Made by a program: the position numbers and the translations under genes. From an uncultured Eubacteriales bacterium (GTDB taxonomy: Bacteria > Bacillota > Clostridia > Christensenellales > CAG-917): a stretch of DNA of 64,000 bases. Where the stretch lies: positions 50,027-114,026 of the forward strand of contig URAF01000007.1 of the NCBI GenBank assembly GCA_900545885.1, read 5' to 3'. This document shows, piece by piece, positions 1 through 7,609 of the stretch. Under the pieces are notes generated by a model, which saw nothing but the letters and a program-made list of their open reading frames with translations, ran no database searches and was not told the origin of the DNA. How positions within the stretch are numbered: the first letter of the stretch is position 1; the number at the start of each line of letters is the position of its first letter.

Positions 1-826
1 AAAGCGTGGAGAGCGACCTCGCGAAAGTCGCGGTGTAAAGCATTTTGCGGAGTTTGCCGATTACGGGTATCCGCGTTTTGAGCCTGCCGAGGAAAGTCGC
101 AACGGCGGGTATTCTGAATATTATGGGGAGAACTACGATTAAAATCGCGATAACGATGAGCAGAATAAACCAGTTGTTTACGACGAAATCCTTGAGTCCC
201 ATCAGGATTGCCGTAGGCAGCGGCATTTCCGTGCCCTCGGGCAACATTCCGACCATTCGCGGCAGAACGACGACGGACATAAGCACGACGACAAGGAAAC
301 ATATCACCAACAGAATGATGGGATAGCTCATCGCGCTCTTGATCTGGTTGCGCTGTTTGTGTTCCTTTTCGAAATAATCGGCAAGAGTCACAAGCGACTC
401 GTCCATTTTGCCGTTCATTTCGCCGGACTTGATCATGCTCACGTACAGCGACGGGAACGTGTTGTCCATCGCCGCCATGGCAGTTGCAAGCGATTCGCCC
501 TTCTGAATGCCCTCGTAAAGCGCGGCAAGAACGACTTTCAGGTGCTTTTTGTTCTTTTCCGTCCTCTCGTAGAGCATTTTCAGACTCATGCTCAAATCGA
601 GACCCGAGGACAACATGGACGACAACTGCCTGCTGAAGGCAATTAAATCGCCGATTTTCAGCGGTTTGTATTTTACTTGTTTGGCCCTGTTGACAATTCG
701 GTAGTCGTAGCATTTGAGACTCTGCTCGTGCAGCAAGTCCCTGAACGATTTGTCGTCGGCTACAACTACAGTCCCTTTGACGAACTTCCCCGATGCGTCA
801 ACGGCTTTGTAACTGTACTTTTGCAA
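1..826 (-). CDS. Type II secretion / type IV pilus inner-membrane platform protein (GspF/PilC family), partial
   Basis: Inner-membrane platform protein of a type II secretion or type IV pilus system, which couples the assembly ATPase to pilin polymerisation. The N-terminus reads QKYSYKAVDASGKFVKGT, typical of the family, followed by a first helical T2SSF domain (LKIGDLIAFSRQLSSMLSSG) and hydrophobic segments near residues 170-190 and 220-240. The gene leaves the window early in the second repeat, so the C-terminus is missing. I chose a TTG start at 826: AGGGGAG lies 7 nt upstream, while the ATG at 856 sits inside the probable -10 box and so would not be transcribed. The family is clear; secretion versus pilus versus competence role cannot be told without the neighbouring genes. 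Confidence 0.85.
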   Translation of the reverse strand, partial: MQKYSYKAVDASGKFVKGTVVVADDKSFRDLLHEQSLKCYDYRIVNRAKQVKYKPLKIGDLIAFSRQLSSMLSSGLDLSMSLKMLYERTEKNKKHLKVVLAALYEGIQKGESLATAMAAMDNTFPSLYVSMIKSGEMNGKMDESLVTLADYFEKEHKQRNQIKSAMSYPIILLVICFLVVVLMSVVVLPRMVGMLPEGTEMPLPTAILMGLKDFVVNNWFILLIVIAILIVVLPIIFRIPAVATFLGRLKTRIPVIGKLRKMLYTATFARSLSTL

Positions 827-854
827 ATTCCGGCTCCCCTTAAATAGTAAATTC

Positions 855-883
855 ATTGTATCATACGCCCGCCGACAATGCAA
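855..883 (-). promoter_or_regulatory. Sigma-A-type promoter for the GspF/PilC gene
   Basis: On the minus strand TTGCAT (883-878), a 17-nt spacer and TACAAT (860-855). Transcription should begin near 847, giving a leader of about 20 nt that contains the AGGGGAG ribosome site and excludes the upstream ATG. Confidence 0.6.
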
Positions 884-1017
884 TACGCCACTTTTCACAA
901 CCGCCGCCGTCGGCGACTGTTTTTTAACAAAACCCGTCTGTTGCCGACACCTGATTTGTTATAAAAATACAAGCGTGCGGTTATTTCTCCCGCCGTTTTA
1001 ATATTTGACGGCAATCA

Positions 1018-1046
1018 TTGACAAAAGATGTTTTTTCATATATCGT
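1018..1046 (+). promoter_or_regulatory. Possible promoter of the 554-codon membrane protein gene
   Basis: TTGACA (1018-1023), 17-nt spacer, TATCGT (1041-1046). The -35 is perfect and the -10 weak. The rest of the 827-1099 gap holds only this, the divergent promoter at 855-883 and AT-rich sequence. Confidence 0.4.
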
Positions 1047-1099
1047 TGAAGTAACATATTTTATATGTTTTATTTCGGTATTCCGACAGGGTGAGGCAT

Positions 1100-2755
1100 A
1101 TGGGAGAGAGCAAAAATAAATCCGACAAGAAAAATTCCAAAAATATGGCCGTGACTTACGGCATCAAAGACCCGACGTTGGCAAAAATAATTCTCATTGC
1201 CTTTGTGATATGCATAATTCTGGCTTTCGCAATGTGCATCGTATCCGCCGTTTTCCTCTCCAATGCAGCTGAAAACAACGGAATAATCTGCGTGGGCGGC
1301 AAGTACAGCACCGTGCTTACCAACCACGTCAGCGGGCTGAAACTCGACAAAGGCGCCGTAATCAAGCAAACGTCTTACGTCTTTGCGGGCAACCGCGTCG
1401 GCGTAATGAGTTTCGATAAAGACGGTTCCGTCGCCGTGTCGCTGCGCACCGTGGAATACATCGACTCCGAATGGGTGTCCTTCGTCGACAACCCCGGCGT
1501 CAGAACGCTGAGAGCCGATACGCCCATTCTCGGCGTTTACGAAAAAGACATAACTTCCGCATTCGTGCTTTCCGTGATAGACGACCCGATGATGTTCCTG
1601 CTCTTCGACATGATTTTCATCGTGCTCGCAATCGTGCTCGGACTGGTCTATTTCCTCGTTTCGCCCAAGGGCGCCAAGAAATACGAAAAGAAAAAGGAAG
1701 AAAGCGGTGAAACCGCTCCCGTCGTCGCCGTTTCCAACGACAACGCATCTCTTCTTATGACCTACCTCTCCACCGACGACAACATCAAACCCGTCGAAGA
1801 AGAGGACGCAGTCGCCGCAATCACCAACACCAACTACTACAATTCCGTAAGACTCCACGACGGCGAAGTTTACACCGTAGTGAAGAAATACCCTGCCGCC
1901 GCCCGCGCAATGGAAGAGTACGGCGCGTCCGATATGGACATCATCAAGATGAACATGATAGGCAACGCCGACTTCGACAACCTCATTCTCATGCCCCACA
2001 AAGAAAAAACCATGACCATGCAGGAAGTCATCGACTACGTCGCGTCGCTTGAAGGCGTGTACTGCATCAAAAAACGCGGTACGCTCAACTGGGTTTACAA
2101 ATACAAATCCAAAACCATCCTCATCGTCAAGGAAAACGACGACCACAGCGGATACAAGGTCGCAGTCAAGGTCTACCCCGACGCCGCGGAGAAAATCAAC
2201 ATCATCTACAAAGCGCTCGAAGACTCCACCTTCCCCATCGGTCCGTTCTGGTATATGTTCAACAACCTGCGCAACCTGCCCGGTAACGTCATCAAATGGC
2301 TCATTTCCGAGTCCTACAAAATCTCCCAGTGGCAGCAGATACGCGCAGACATTCTCCGCGATACTCCCTCTATGGAAAGTCTGGGTTACGACGTGCTCGC
2401 AATGCGCACCGCTATACTTTCGGGCACTCCCGTCACGCCTTACGACAAATTCACGATAATCACGCAAACGGCAAACGCGGACAACAAATACGCAACCGTG
2501 CTCGAAACAGGCTTCAACGGGCTTGAAGTCGACGAATTCACCAAAGAATTCACAATGCTTGTGCCCCACACCGAAAACCTGTCTTTCAGCATTCTCACCA
2601 AGAAGAACGCAAGCGAATCGCTCACCAACTCCTTCTGCAACGAAATGCTGTCGCTCTGCACACAGAACGCCGCACCCGCGGCGCAGGAAGAAGGCGCAGG
2701 CACCGCAAACCGCGTCGTCCGCCGCTCCTCCACCGTCAAAAAGAAACGCAAATAA
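1100..2755 (+). CDS. Hypothetical membrane protein with two TM segments
   Basis: Not recognised as a named family. About 551 residues. A Lys/Ser/Asn-rich cytoplasmic start is followed by a TM helix near residues 27-50 and a second near 170-192, with an extracytoplasmic loop of about 120 residues between. The remaining 350 residues should be cytoplasmic and end in a basic tail rich in Arg and Lys. The loop has short beta-like stretches (VGVMSFDKDGSVAVSL). The ATG at 1100 is preferred to a GTG at 1091 because the AGGGTGAGG ribosome-site sequence lies between them. It is a single-gene unit with its own terminator. Function is unknown; proximity to the secretion protein at 1-826 may be chance, since they are divergent. 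Confidence 0.8.
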   Translation: MGESKNKSDKKNSKNMAVTYGIKDPTLAKIILIAFVICIILAFAMCIVSAVFLSNAAENNGIICVGGKYSTVLTNHVSGLKLDKGAVIKQTSYVFAGNRVGVMSFDKDGSVAVSLRTVEYIDSEWVSFVDNPGVRTLRADTPILGVYEKDITSAFVLSVIDDPMMFLLFDMIFIVLAIVLGLVYFLVSPKGAKKYEKKKEESGETAPVVAVSNDNASLLMTYLSTDDNIKPVEEEDAVAAITNTNYYNSVRLHDGEVYTVVKKYPAAARAMEEYGASDMDIIKMNMIGNADFDNLILMPHKEKTMTMQEVIDYVASLEGVYCIKKRGTLNWVYKYKSKTILIVKENDDHSGYKVAVKVYPDAAEKINIIYKALEDSTFPIGPFWYMFNNLRNLPGNVIKWLISESYKISQWQQIRADILRDTPSMESLGYDVLAMRTAILSGTPVTPYDKFTIITQTANADNKYATVLETGFNGLEVDEFTKEFTMLVPHTENLSFSILTKKNASESLTNSFCNEMLSLCTQNAAPAAQEEGAGTANRVVRRSSTVKKKRK

Positions 2756-2773
2756 CAATACCCTGCAACAAAC

Positions 2774-2804
2774 AAAAAGCACCGTTTCCACGGTGCTTTT
2801 TTTA
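2774..2804 (+). terminator. Intrinsic terminator
   Basis: Stem AAAAGCACCGT / ACGGTGCTTTT with loop TTCC, followed by a T run, 19 nt after the stop of the 1100-2755 gene. Confidence 0.85.
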
Positions 2805-3050
2805 TATACGTTCAACCGATTGCGTTCAGTACCCTTTTGCGTCGGCGCCTTTTTGCGCCTGCCATTTTCACACCTGCACTTTTTACAACCGTGTTTCCTT
2901 ATTATATATAAATAGAATAAAACAAAATCCTTAAATGATTTCCTGTTTTGTTATCGCTTTTCTGTTGCCTCTGAAATGCCTTTATTTGCAAAATTTCAGC
3001 CGTCGAAATTGTTTTATGTAGCGGGACGGCTTTGCCGCACCACGAAGCCG
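2805..3050. other. Noncoding gap between convergent genes
   Basis: Pyrimidine- and AT-rich stretch with no convincing reading frame, promoter or RNA. A small GGCGC/GCGCC hairpin lies near 2840-2855. I see nothing else to annotate. Confidence 0.5.
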
Positions 3051-3326
3051 CTAAACGCAAACTTCGCCCGTATAACTGCCCTGCGACTCTTCCGCTGTTA
3101 CGTCCGCGCCGTACTCCACGGCTATGGTCACCGTAAGCCGTTGACTGACAATCAGTTTGCAGCCGCCACAACGGTGAACTATCTGTATTTCTGGTTCTCC
3201 GCAACACTGCGTGCGGACTTCGCCCAGTTCCGCATAGGCGTTGATGTCCAGAGGCAACTGAACTTCCGCATTCTGGGTTATCAGTTTGCTGCACCCGTTT
3301 TTACCGTTGCACCCGTGACGACTCAT
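3051..3326 (-). CDS. Small cysteine-containing hypothetical protein
   Basis: 91 residues, no family recognised. There are seven cysteines: C6 and C12 near the start, a CC pair at 41-42, C53 and C56 as CGGC, and C90. Between them the protein is beta-rich (VQLPLDINAYAELGEV; LIVSQRLTVTIAVEYGADV), suggesting a small all-beta domain with bound metal or disulfides. The gene call rests on a near-perfect ribosome site, GAGGAGGT 5 nt before the ATG, and a protein-like composition absent from the other frames. No signal peptide is visible. A spore-coat-like small protein would be one possibility, but that is only inference. Confidence 0.7.
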   Translation of the reverse strand: MSRHGCNGKNGCSKLITQNAEVQLPLDINAYAELGEVRTQCCGEPEIQIVHRCGGCKLIVSQRLTVTIAVEYGADVTAEESQGSYTGEVCV

Positions 3327-3389
3327 TCACAACCTCCTCAACCCTGCACGTCGGGCAGAGGTTCGGTTGCCGCAGCATTTGGTTTTACG

Positions 3390-4205
3390 TCACGCGAATA
3401 TTCTGTTCAATATGCTGTCGTTGTCCGCAATAAATCCGTATCCGAAAAACACGTCATTGTGCCTGCAATTTGTACCGCTTAGTTCATAATAAGCATCTTT
3501 TGCGTTTTCCACCGTCGTATAATAAATCTTATAGCTTTCGTACGTGCTTTCTTTTACGGCTTCGAATCCTTGTATCGCTCCGACAACAATGAACGCGCTC
3601 TCGCTGTTCGGGTCGGGAAAACTCACAAGTTCCGCTCCGTTCAGTTCTCGCAAGGTAAATCCTTCGGAGATAAACTGCGATTTTATCGCGTCGTATTTGC
3701 TTTGACGTTCGCCGTTCACGATTGCGTCGAGTCTTTCGCGAATTGCCGCCGCCCTATCGTCCGTGGTGTTTGCAATTCTTCTGGAATTTGCCACCGTATA
3801 ATACGTCCATTCGTTTTCATATCGGGTTTTGCTCTCTTTTCCGCTACCGTCCGTGTATATGCCCGTTGTCCCGAATCGGTATACAAACTCCGTTTTCACT
3901 TTTTTGAAAAACTGCTTGCGCATTGTCGTTATGCGGAATGTGTAGTCAAACTCGAATTCCCACCTGCTCTGAACGAGAATTTTGCTGTCCGCTTGAAAAT
4001 CGGGCACACTCAAAATCTGTTCTTTAATGAAAGAGATGTCGCTTTCGGAAAGGTCGACGGCATAGCCGTCATTGTAAATGAGTTTTATCGCCGTAATCTG
4101 CGAATCGTCTTCAAGTGAAGTCAGACTGTCAAATCCGCACGCAGACAAAGTCATCGCGCCGGCAAGCATACAAATCAAACAAACAACCGTAAAAAATTTT
4201 TTCAT
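3390..4205 (-). CDS. Hypothetical lipoprotein
   Basis: 271 residues with a classical lipoprotein signal: basic MKKFF, a hydrophobic stretch and the lipobox LSAC, so the mature protein should be anchored outside the membrane. The rest is mixed alpha/beta with a repeated pattern of short strands (ITAIKLIYNDGYAVDLSESD; FEFDYTFRITT) but matches no family I know. The ATG has GTGAGG 4 nt upstream and its own promoter at 4257-4285. Monocistronic on the minus strand. Substrate or partner unknown. Confidence 0.8.
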   Translation of the reverse strand: MKKFFTVVCLICMLAGAMTLSACGFDSLTSLEDDSQITAIKLIYNDGYAVDLSESDISFIKEQILSVPDFQADSKILVQSRWEFEFDYTFRITTMRKQFFKKVKTEFVYRFGTTGIYTDGSGKESKTRYENEWTYYTVANSRRIANTTDDRAAAIRERLDAIVNGERQSKYDAIKSQFISEGFTLRELNGAELVSFPDPNSESAFIVVGAIQGFEAVKESTYESYKIYYTTVENAKDAYYELSGTNCRHNDVFFGYGFIADNDSILNRIFA

Positions 4206-4256
4206 ATTTCCTCACCCGCTGCCTCCGACGAAAACCGCCGTGCCCTTTGTTGTTTT

Positions 4257-4285
4257 ATTTTAACATAAATTCACCGCCTTGTAAA
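4257..4285 (-). promoter_or_regulatory. Promoter of the lipoprotein gene
   Basis: TTTACA (4285-4280), 17-nt spacer, TAAAAT (4262-4257) on the minus strand, about 50 nt before the ATG at 4205. Confidence 0.5.
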
Positions 4286-4431
4286 TTTCCGCGTCCGCAA
4301 ATGATGAGAATACCTTATCGACAAAACAAAAGACACTGCATTCCACAGCAGAGCCCCAGCAAAGTACCGCAACATACAAGTGTTATTCTATTGCTTCTAA
4401 TGGCTTATTTGATTAAAGCACTTTTCTCTTA

Positions 4432-4803
4432 CTATTTCTGATCGTTTTTATTTTCTTTATAAATGTGTTTTTTGTTTATAATCTGTATAATTCTAAATGT
4501 AAATGCAACAATGAAAAACCACACCCATCCAACGACTATCATTATCCATAGATAGTTGTAATTTTCGTTTGGCACTGCCGATGCTATTCCGATATAAATC
4601 GGTTCATCCAATAGCATTGACAAAAACCATATCAAATAACATTTTTGAGGTTTTTTCGTGCCTTCCCAATTCGGAAACAGTTTAATAAGCCCTTTGTTGT
4701 ATATCCACATCATCCATACGCCGTATGAAATAACTATTTCGAATAAACATAAACACCCCGCATAAATCAGTATGATTTCTATATCGTTCATTTTACTCAA
4801 CAT
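4432..4803 (-). CDS. Small membrane protein with W-x-GTKKP motif (copy 2)
   Basis: 123 residues, no named family. Three or four TM segments (residues about 5-33, 50-67, 80-108). It shares with the upstream neighbour a cytosolic loop containing W-x-GTKKP followed by another TM helix, so the two are tandem paralogues. The ATG overlaps the end of the upstream gene by 11 nt, with AGG 5 nt before it, implying translational coupling. The block is AT-rich compared with the genes on either side, suggesting separate origin. Function unknown. Confidence 0.65.
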   Translation of the reverse strand: MLSKMNDIEIILIYAGCLCLFEIVISYGVWMMWIYNKGLIKLFPNWEGTKKPQKCYLIWFLSMLLDEPIYIGIASAVPNENYNYLWIMIVVGWVWFFIVAFTFRIIQIINKKHIYKENKNDQK

Positions 4804-5224
4804 ATTTACCTGTATTTTTCTCCTTATCCGTTGTTTGTGACGTATCTACCTGATCGTCAAAATTCACATCTTTCATTTGTTTCCTTTTTCGTCTATCCAA
4901 CAACCACAGCACAAACGCAATAATCAAATATACCGATAATTCTACTAAAATCATAAGTTCCAATAATCGGAAAAGCATGATTATTTCCTCAACGCTTGTA
5001 CAATACTGCGCCAATACAACATAAGCAGGTATATGCCAAAGCCAAAAAATGCTGCAACATACAAACCAGACAATAGGTTTTTTGGTGCCCTTCCAAGTTT
5101 GATATCTCCTATACAAGGCTCCTTTTTTTATTGCAACTATATATAATTCTATTACTGCACCCAACGAAAGCAATATTACTACTACTAAGAATGCAATAAA
5201 TGCGGACTTAGTATCTGCGTCCAT
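4793..5224 (-). CDS. Small membrane protein with W-x-GTKKP motif (copy 1)
   Basis: 143 residues with TM segments near 8-30, 50-72 and 84-110 and a charged, Asp/Lys-rich cytosolic tail. The loop between the first and second TM carries WKGTKKP, matched by WEGTKKP in the next gene downstream. No catalytic motif is visible. Composition and codon use are AT-rich. Two tandem copies with a shared loop suggest a complex of the two, or simply duplication; neither can be decided here. Confidence 0.65.
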   Translation of the reverse strand: MDADTKSAFIAFLVVVILLSLGAVIELYIVAIKKGALYRRYQTWKGTKKPIVWFVCCSIFWLWHIPAYVVLAQYCTSVEEIIMLFRLLELMILVELSVYLIIAFVLWLLDRRKRKQMKDVNFDDQVDTSQTTDKEKNTGKYVE

Positions 5225-5252
5225 CGTGTTATTCCATTAATTAATAGTGAAT

Positions 5253-5822
5253 TTAAATTTCAAAACCGATTTTTCCTTGCTTTGCAACCAACTCCTCTGC
5301 CGACGGCAAAACGACATCGTTTCCCACGCTCGCCATGCGCTTCTTGAATTCATTGATAATCTTGATTTTTTGTCGTTTTGAAAAGTACATTGCAAATATC
5401 CTTTTGCGTGAGCCGTCTTTGCAAGTTATTTCGAAATACGGTTTAAGCACCGAAGTAGACGGCATAATAGAATCAATGCGGTGATCTAAAGAATTGTTTT
5501 TGCTTAAAATCAGCTTTATATCTGCTATTTCCTCATAAAAAATAACCGTTTTAAACTGTATTCTTTCATTCTTTCTCTGCCAATCAGACGGAGAAAAACA
5601 TTTTGTATCATCAAATGTAATATGATGCTTGTCTAATAATGCTATGAAAATTATCGCTGCTAACAAAAACAAACACCCTCCTATAATTTCCATGACCTTG
5701 ATTTCGCCCGCTTGCACCATTTCCACAATCATTACAATAAAAAGAGCAATAGGCATACTCAATAATGCAATCAGCAACAAATTCCACCAGATATTTAACT
5801 GAATAAAAACTTTCTTTTTCAT
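5253..5822 (-). CDS. Membrane protein with PH-like cytosolic domain
   Basis: 189 residues. Two TM helices occupy about residues 12-36 and 43-63. The remainder is a soluble beta-rich domain with the strand pattern of bacterial PH-like membrane proteins, e.g. HHITFDDTKCF, FYEEIADIKLI and PYFEITCKDGSRKRI, ending in a helix. The exact family is not certain. It overlaps the upstream gene by 4 nt (ATGA), so the two are probably co-translated. No lipobox or signal peptide. Confidence 0.65.
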   Translation of the reverse strand: MKKKVFIQLNIWWNLLLIALLSMPIALFIVMIVEMVQAGEIKVMEIIGGCLFLLAAIIFIALLDKHHITFDDTKCFSPSDWQRKNERIQFKTVIFYEEIADIKLILSKNNSLDHRIDSIMPSTSVLKPYFEITCKDGSRKRIFAMYFSKRQKIKIINEFKKRMASVGNDVVLPSAEELVAKQGKIGFEI

Positions 5823-6286
5823 TTTCTACTTATTTTGTTCTCAAACAACTTTTCAAAATCTTGAAGTGATCCTTCTATAATTAAATTTTTTTGGCAAATA
5901 ATACAATTGTTTATGTCGGAATAAATTATGTAATAACAATCCCCCTCATCTAACACTTTCTTTATTTTATTAAGTGGCTTATAGAAAGGTTTAGACCACA
6001 ATGGAGACATGACTTTAATTGCTGTCTCATCTATTATTATATGGTACTCCCAATGAAAACTAACCTTTTGTCTGCAACTTAATTTCAGCAGTAATATCAC
6101 CACGATAAGCAATCCCGATAACACTATCCACTCTGTTATATCCCAATTTAATAAAAACCACAATATACCAGATATGATAATTAAAATTATAGAGCATACA
6201 GCAAAAAGTTGAAAAGAATGTCGTTCTCGCCTTTTCAATGTTTTAGCCTGTATTTCATCGGAAACTACTCCTGAAAAAACTATCAA
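5819..6286 (-). CDS. Membrane protein, YcxB-like / PH-like domain
   Basis: 155 residues. Two TM segments (about 27-47 and 52-69) are followed by a short beta-rich domain (HWEYHIIIDETAIKVMSPLW; YYIIYSDINNCIICQ) resembling the C-terminal part of YcxB-like proteins. The start is a TTG with AAGGAGA 7 nt upstream. It is the first of four AT-rich, overlapping or tightly spaced minus-strand genes (6286 to 4432). Role unknown; such proteins are often membrane-attached and uncharacterised. Confidence 0.65.
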   Translation of the reverse strand: MIVFSGVVSDEIQAKTLKRRERHSFQLFAVCSIILIIISGILWFLLNWDITEWIVLSGLLIVVILLLKLSCRQKVSFHWEYHIIIDETAIKVMSPLWSKPFYKPLNKIKKVLDEGDCYYIIYSDINNCIICQKNLIIEGSLQDFEKLFENKISRK

Positions 6287-6525
6287 TTTTATCTCCTTCT
6301 TTAAATATTTAGTATTTTATCAATTAACCAACGCGAAGTCGCTGCAAAAGTGCTAACAAATAAATCGATAAGCTCCACGCAACTATACGTTAATTCTATG
6401 TCACCCCCCATCTTCTAAAATCCAAATTCATGAATAATACTAGAATAAATATTATATCTTGTCAATGGATTAATAGAATTAAATTTATAATCACTAAATC
6501 ACGTAAAAACTTCACGGCACTATAT
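6287..6525. other. AT-rich noncoding gap
   Basis: Between the AT-rich membrane gene block and the tRNA terminator. No reading frame with a ribosome site, no promoter pair I trust and no hairpin of note. Confidence 0.5.
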
Positions 6526-6560
6526 TAAAAAACAAAAGACACTGCTGATTGCAGTGTCTT
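6526..6560 (-). terminator. Intrinsic terminator of the tRNA-Arg gene
   Basis: On the minus strand AAGACACTGC / GCAGTGTCTT with a 5-nt loop (6560-6536), followed by TTGTTTTTT. It begins 3 nt after the encoded CCA. Confidence 0.9.
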
Positions 6561-6562
6561 CG

Positions 6563-6639
6563 TGGCGTAGCATGAGGGATTCGAACCCCCGACCTTCTGG
6601 TCCGTAGCCAGACGCTCTATCCAGCTGGGCTAATGCTAC
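6563..6639 (-). tRNA. tRNA-Arg (anticodon ACG)
   Basis: 77-nt cloverleaf on the minus strand. Acceptor stem GTAGCAT/ATGCTAC, D arm GCCC...GAGC (closed in part by non-canonical pairs), anticodon stem TCTGG/CCAGA with loop CTACGGA giving anticodon ACG, T arm with TTCGAAT, discriminator G and encoded CCA. ACG would be edited to ICG and read CGU, CGC and CGA. Own consensus promoter upstream and terminator downstream. Confidence 0.97.
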
Positions 6640-6656
6640 TTGTAAAAGCATTGTCA

Positions 6657-6685
6657 ATTATATTGCCGTGTATCGGTTTTGTCAA
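6657..6685 (-). promoter_or_regulatory. Consensus promoter for tRNA-Arg
   Basis: TTGACA (6685-6680), spacer of exactly 17, TATAAT (6662-6657) on the minus strand: a perfect sigma-A consensus, as expected for a stable-RNA gene. Confidence 0.9.
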
Positions 6686-6854
6686 CTGGTTTTGCGGTTT
6701 TGAAGAAATTGTCCGCCTCCTATTTTCCGCAAAACCGCTCTGCCCCTGCCTTTTTTTCTGCACTTTTATGCCCTTCCTTCCAATTGCTTTTGCACGAAAT
6801 TTCCGCCGCCGATTATATCGGGAAAAATTTTCTTTATTTCTTGCCTCATTTCGG

Positions 6855-6883
6855 TTGACTTTGTTTCGGCGTGAGCATATAAT
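6855..6883 (+). promoter_or_regulatory. Promoter of the rex-adhE-hydrogenase operon
   Basis: TTGACT (6855-6860), 17-nt spacer, TATAAT (6878-6883), followed by a 55-nt leader. An imperfect inverted repeat (CCGAAA at 6895-6900, TTTCGG at 6923-6928) lies just downstream of the -10. It does not look like the usual Rex box, so a Rex operator here is only a possibility. Confidence 0.7.
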
Positions 6884-6942
6884 CCATATCGACACCGAAA
6901 GTATCGATATATTTTGTAACGATTTCGGCGTCGGGAGGTTTT

Positions 6943-7596
6943 ATGGCAGACAACGACAAATCAATATCGCTCGCCACGTTGCAGCGCATGCCGGGGTATC
7001 TGCGTTATCTCAAACAACTCAATTCCGAGGGTACGGAGTACATCTCTTCCGTAGGGCTTGCGGACGCGATGCAGGAAAACCCCGCCGTTGTCAAAAAAGA
7101 TTTGTCCATGGCGGTCGTTTCGGAAGGCAAACCGAAAATCGGCTACTACATTCCCGACCTTATCCGCGACATCGAGAGTTTTATGGGATACGACCACGAA
7201 AAAGAGGCAATCCTCGTCGGTGTGGGCAAACTCGGACAGGCGCTTATGGGTTACAGCGGATTTGAAAAGTACGGGCTCAACATAATCGCGGGATTCGACA
7301 CGGACAACGCGCTCATCGGCAAAGAAGTACACGGCAAAAAGATACTTCACGTAGCCAAGATGGCAAGCACGGTAAGAAAACTCGGAATCAAAATCGCGAT
7401 ACTTACTCTGCCCGCGGCACACGCGCAGGTTATGGCGGACATACTTGTCGAAGCGGGAATCCGCGCGATATGGAACTTCTCCCCCGTAAGCCTCAACCTT
7501 CCCGACAATGTGGCAGTAAAAAACGAAAATATGGCGGCGTCGCTTGCAGTGCTCTCCGCCAGATTGAAAGAAATATTAAGCAAAGAAGACAAATAA
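6943..7596 (+). CDS. rex: Redox-sensing transcriptional repressor Rex
   Basis: Rex senses the NADH/NAD+ ratio and represses fermentation genes when NAD+ is high. 217 residues, the normal size. An N-terminal winged-helix domain (residues 8-85, with VVKKDLS in the recognition region and the family hallmark KIGYYIPDL) is followed by a Rossmann domain with GVGKLG at 93-98. The ATG has GGGAGG 5 nt upstream. It lies 13 nt before adhE, its best-known target in Clostridia, so the regulator is probably co-transcribed with and may control the whole operon to 15692. High NADH during fermentation would be expected to release repression. Confidence 0.95.
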   Translation: MADNDKSISLATLQRMPGYLRYLKQLNSEGTEYISSVGLADAMQENPAVVKKDLSMAVVSEGKPKIGYYIPDLIRDIESFMGYDHEKEAILVGVGKLGQALMGYSGFEKYGLNIIAGFDTDNALIGKEVHGKKILHVAKMASTVRKLGIKIAILTLPAAHAQVMADILVEAGIRAIWNFSPVSLNLPDNVAVKNENMAASLAVLSARLKEILSKEDK

Positions 7597-7609
7597 ACAG
7601 GAGACCGAT

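Noticed and set aside
854..856. ATG as start of the GspF/PilC gene
   Set aside because: It overlaps the TACAAT -10 hexamer and so lies outside the transcript; a TTG with AGGGGAG is 30 nt downstream.
1070..2815. 581-codon open frame on the minus strand
   Set aside because: Antisense shadow of the 1100-2755 gene; low-complexity Val/Phe/His protein without a start signal.
6884..6942. Rex operator in the rex leader
   Set aside because: No TTGTTAA/TTAACAA-type palindrome is present; only an imperfect CCGAAA/TTTCGG repeat.
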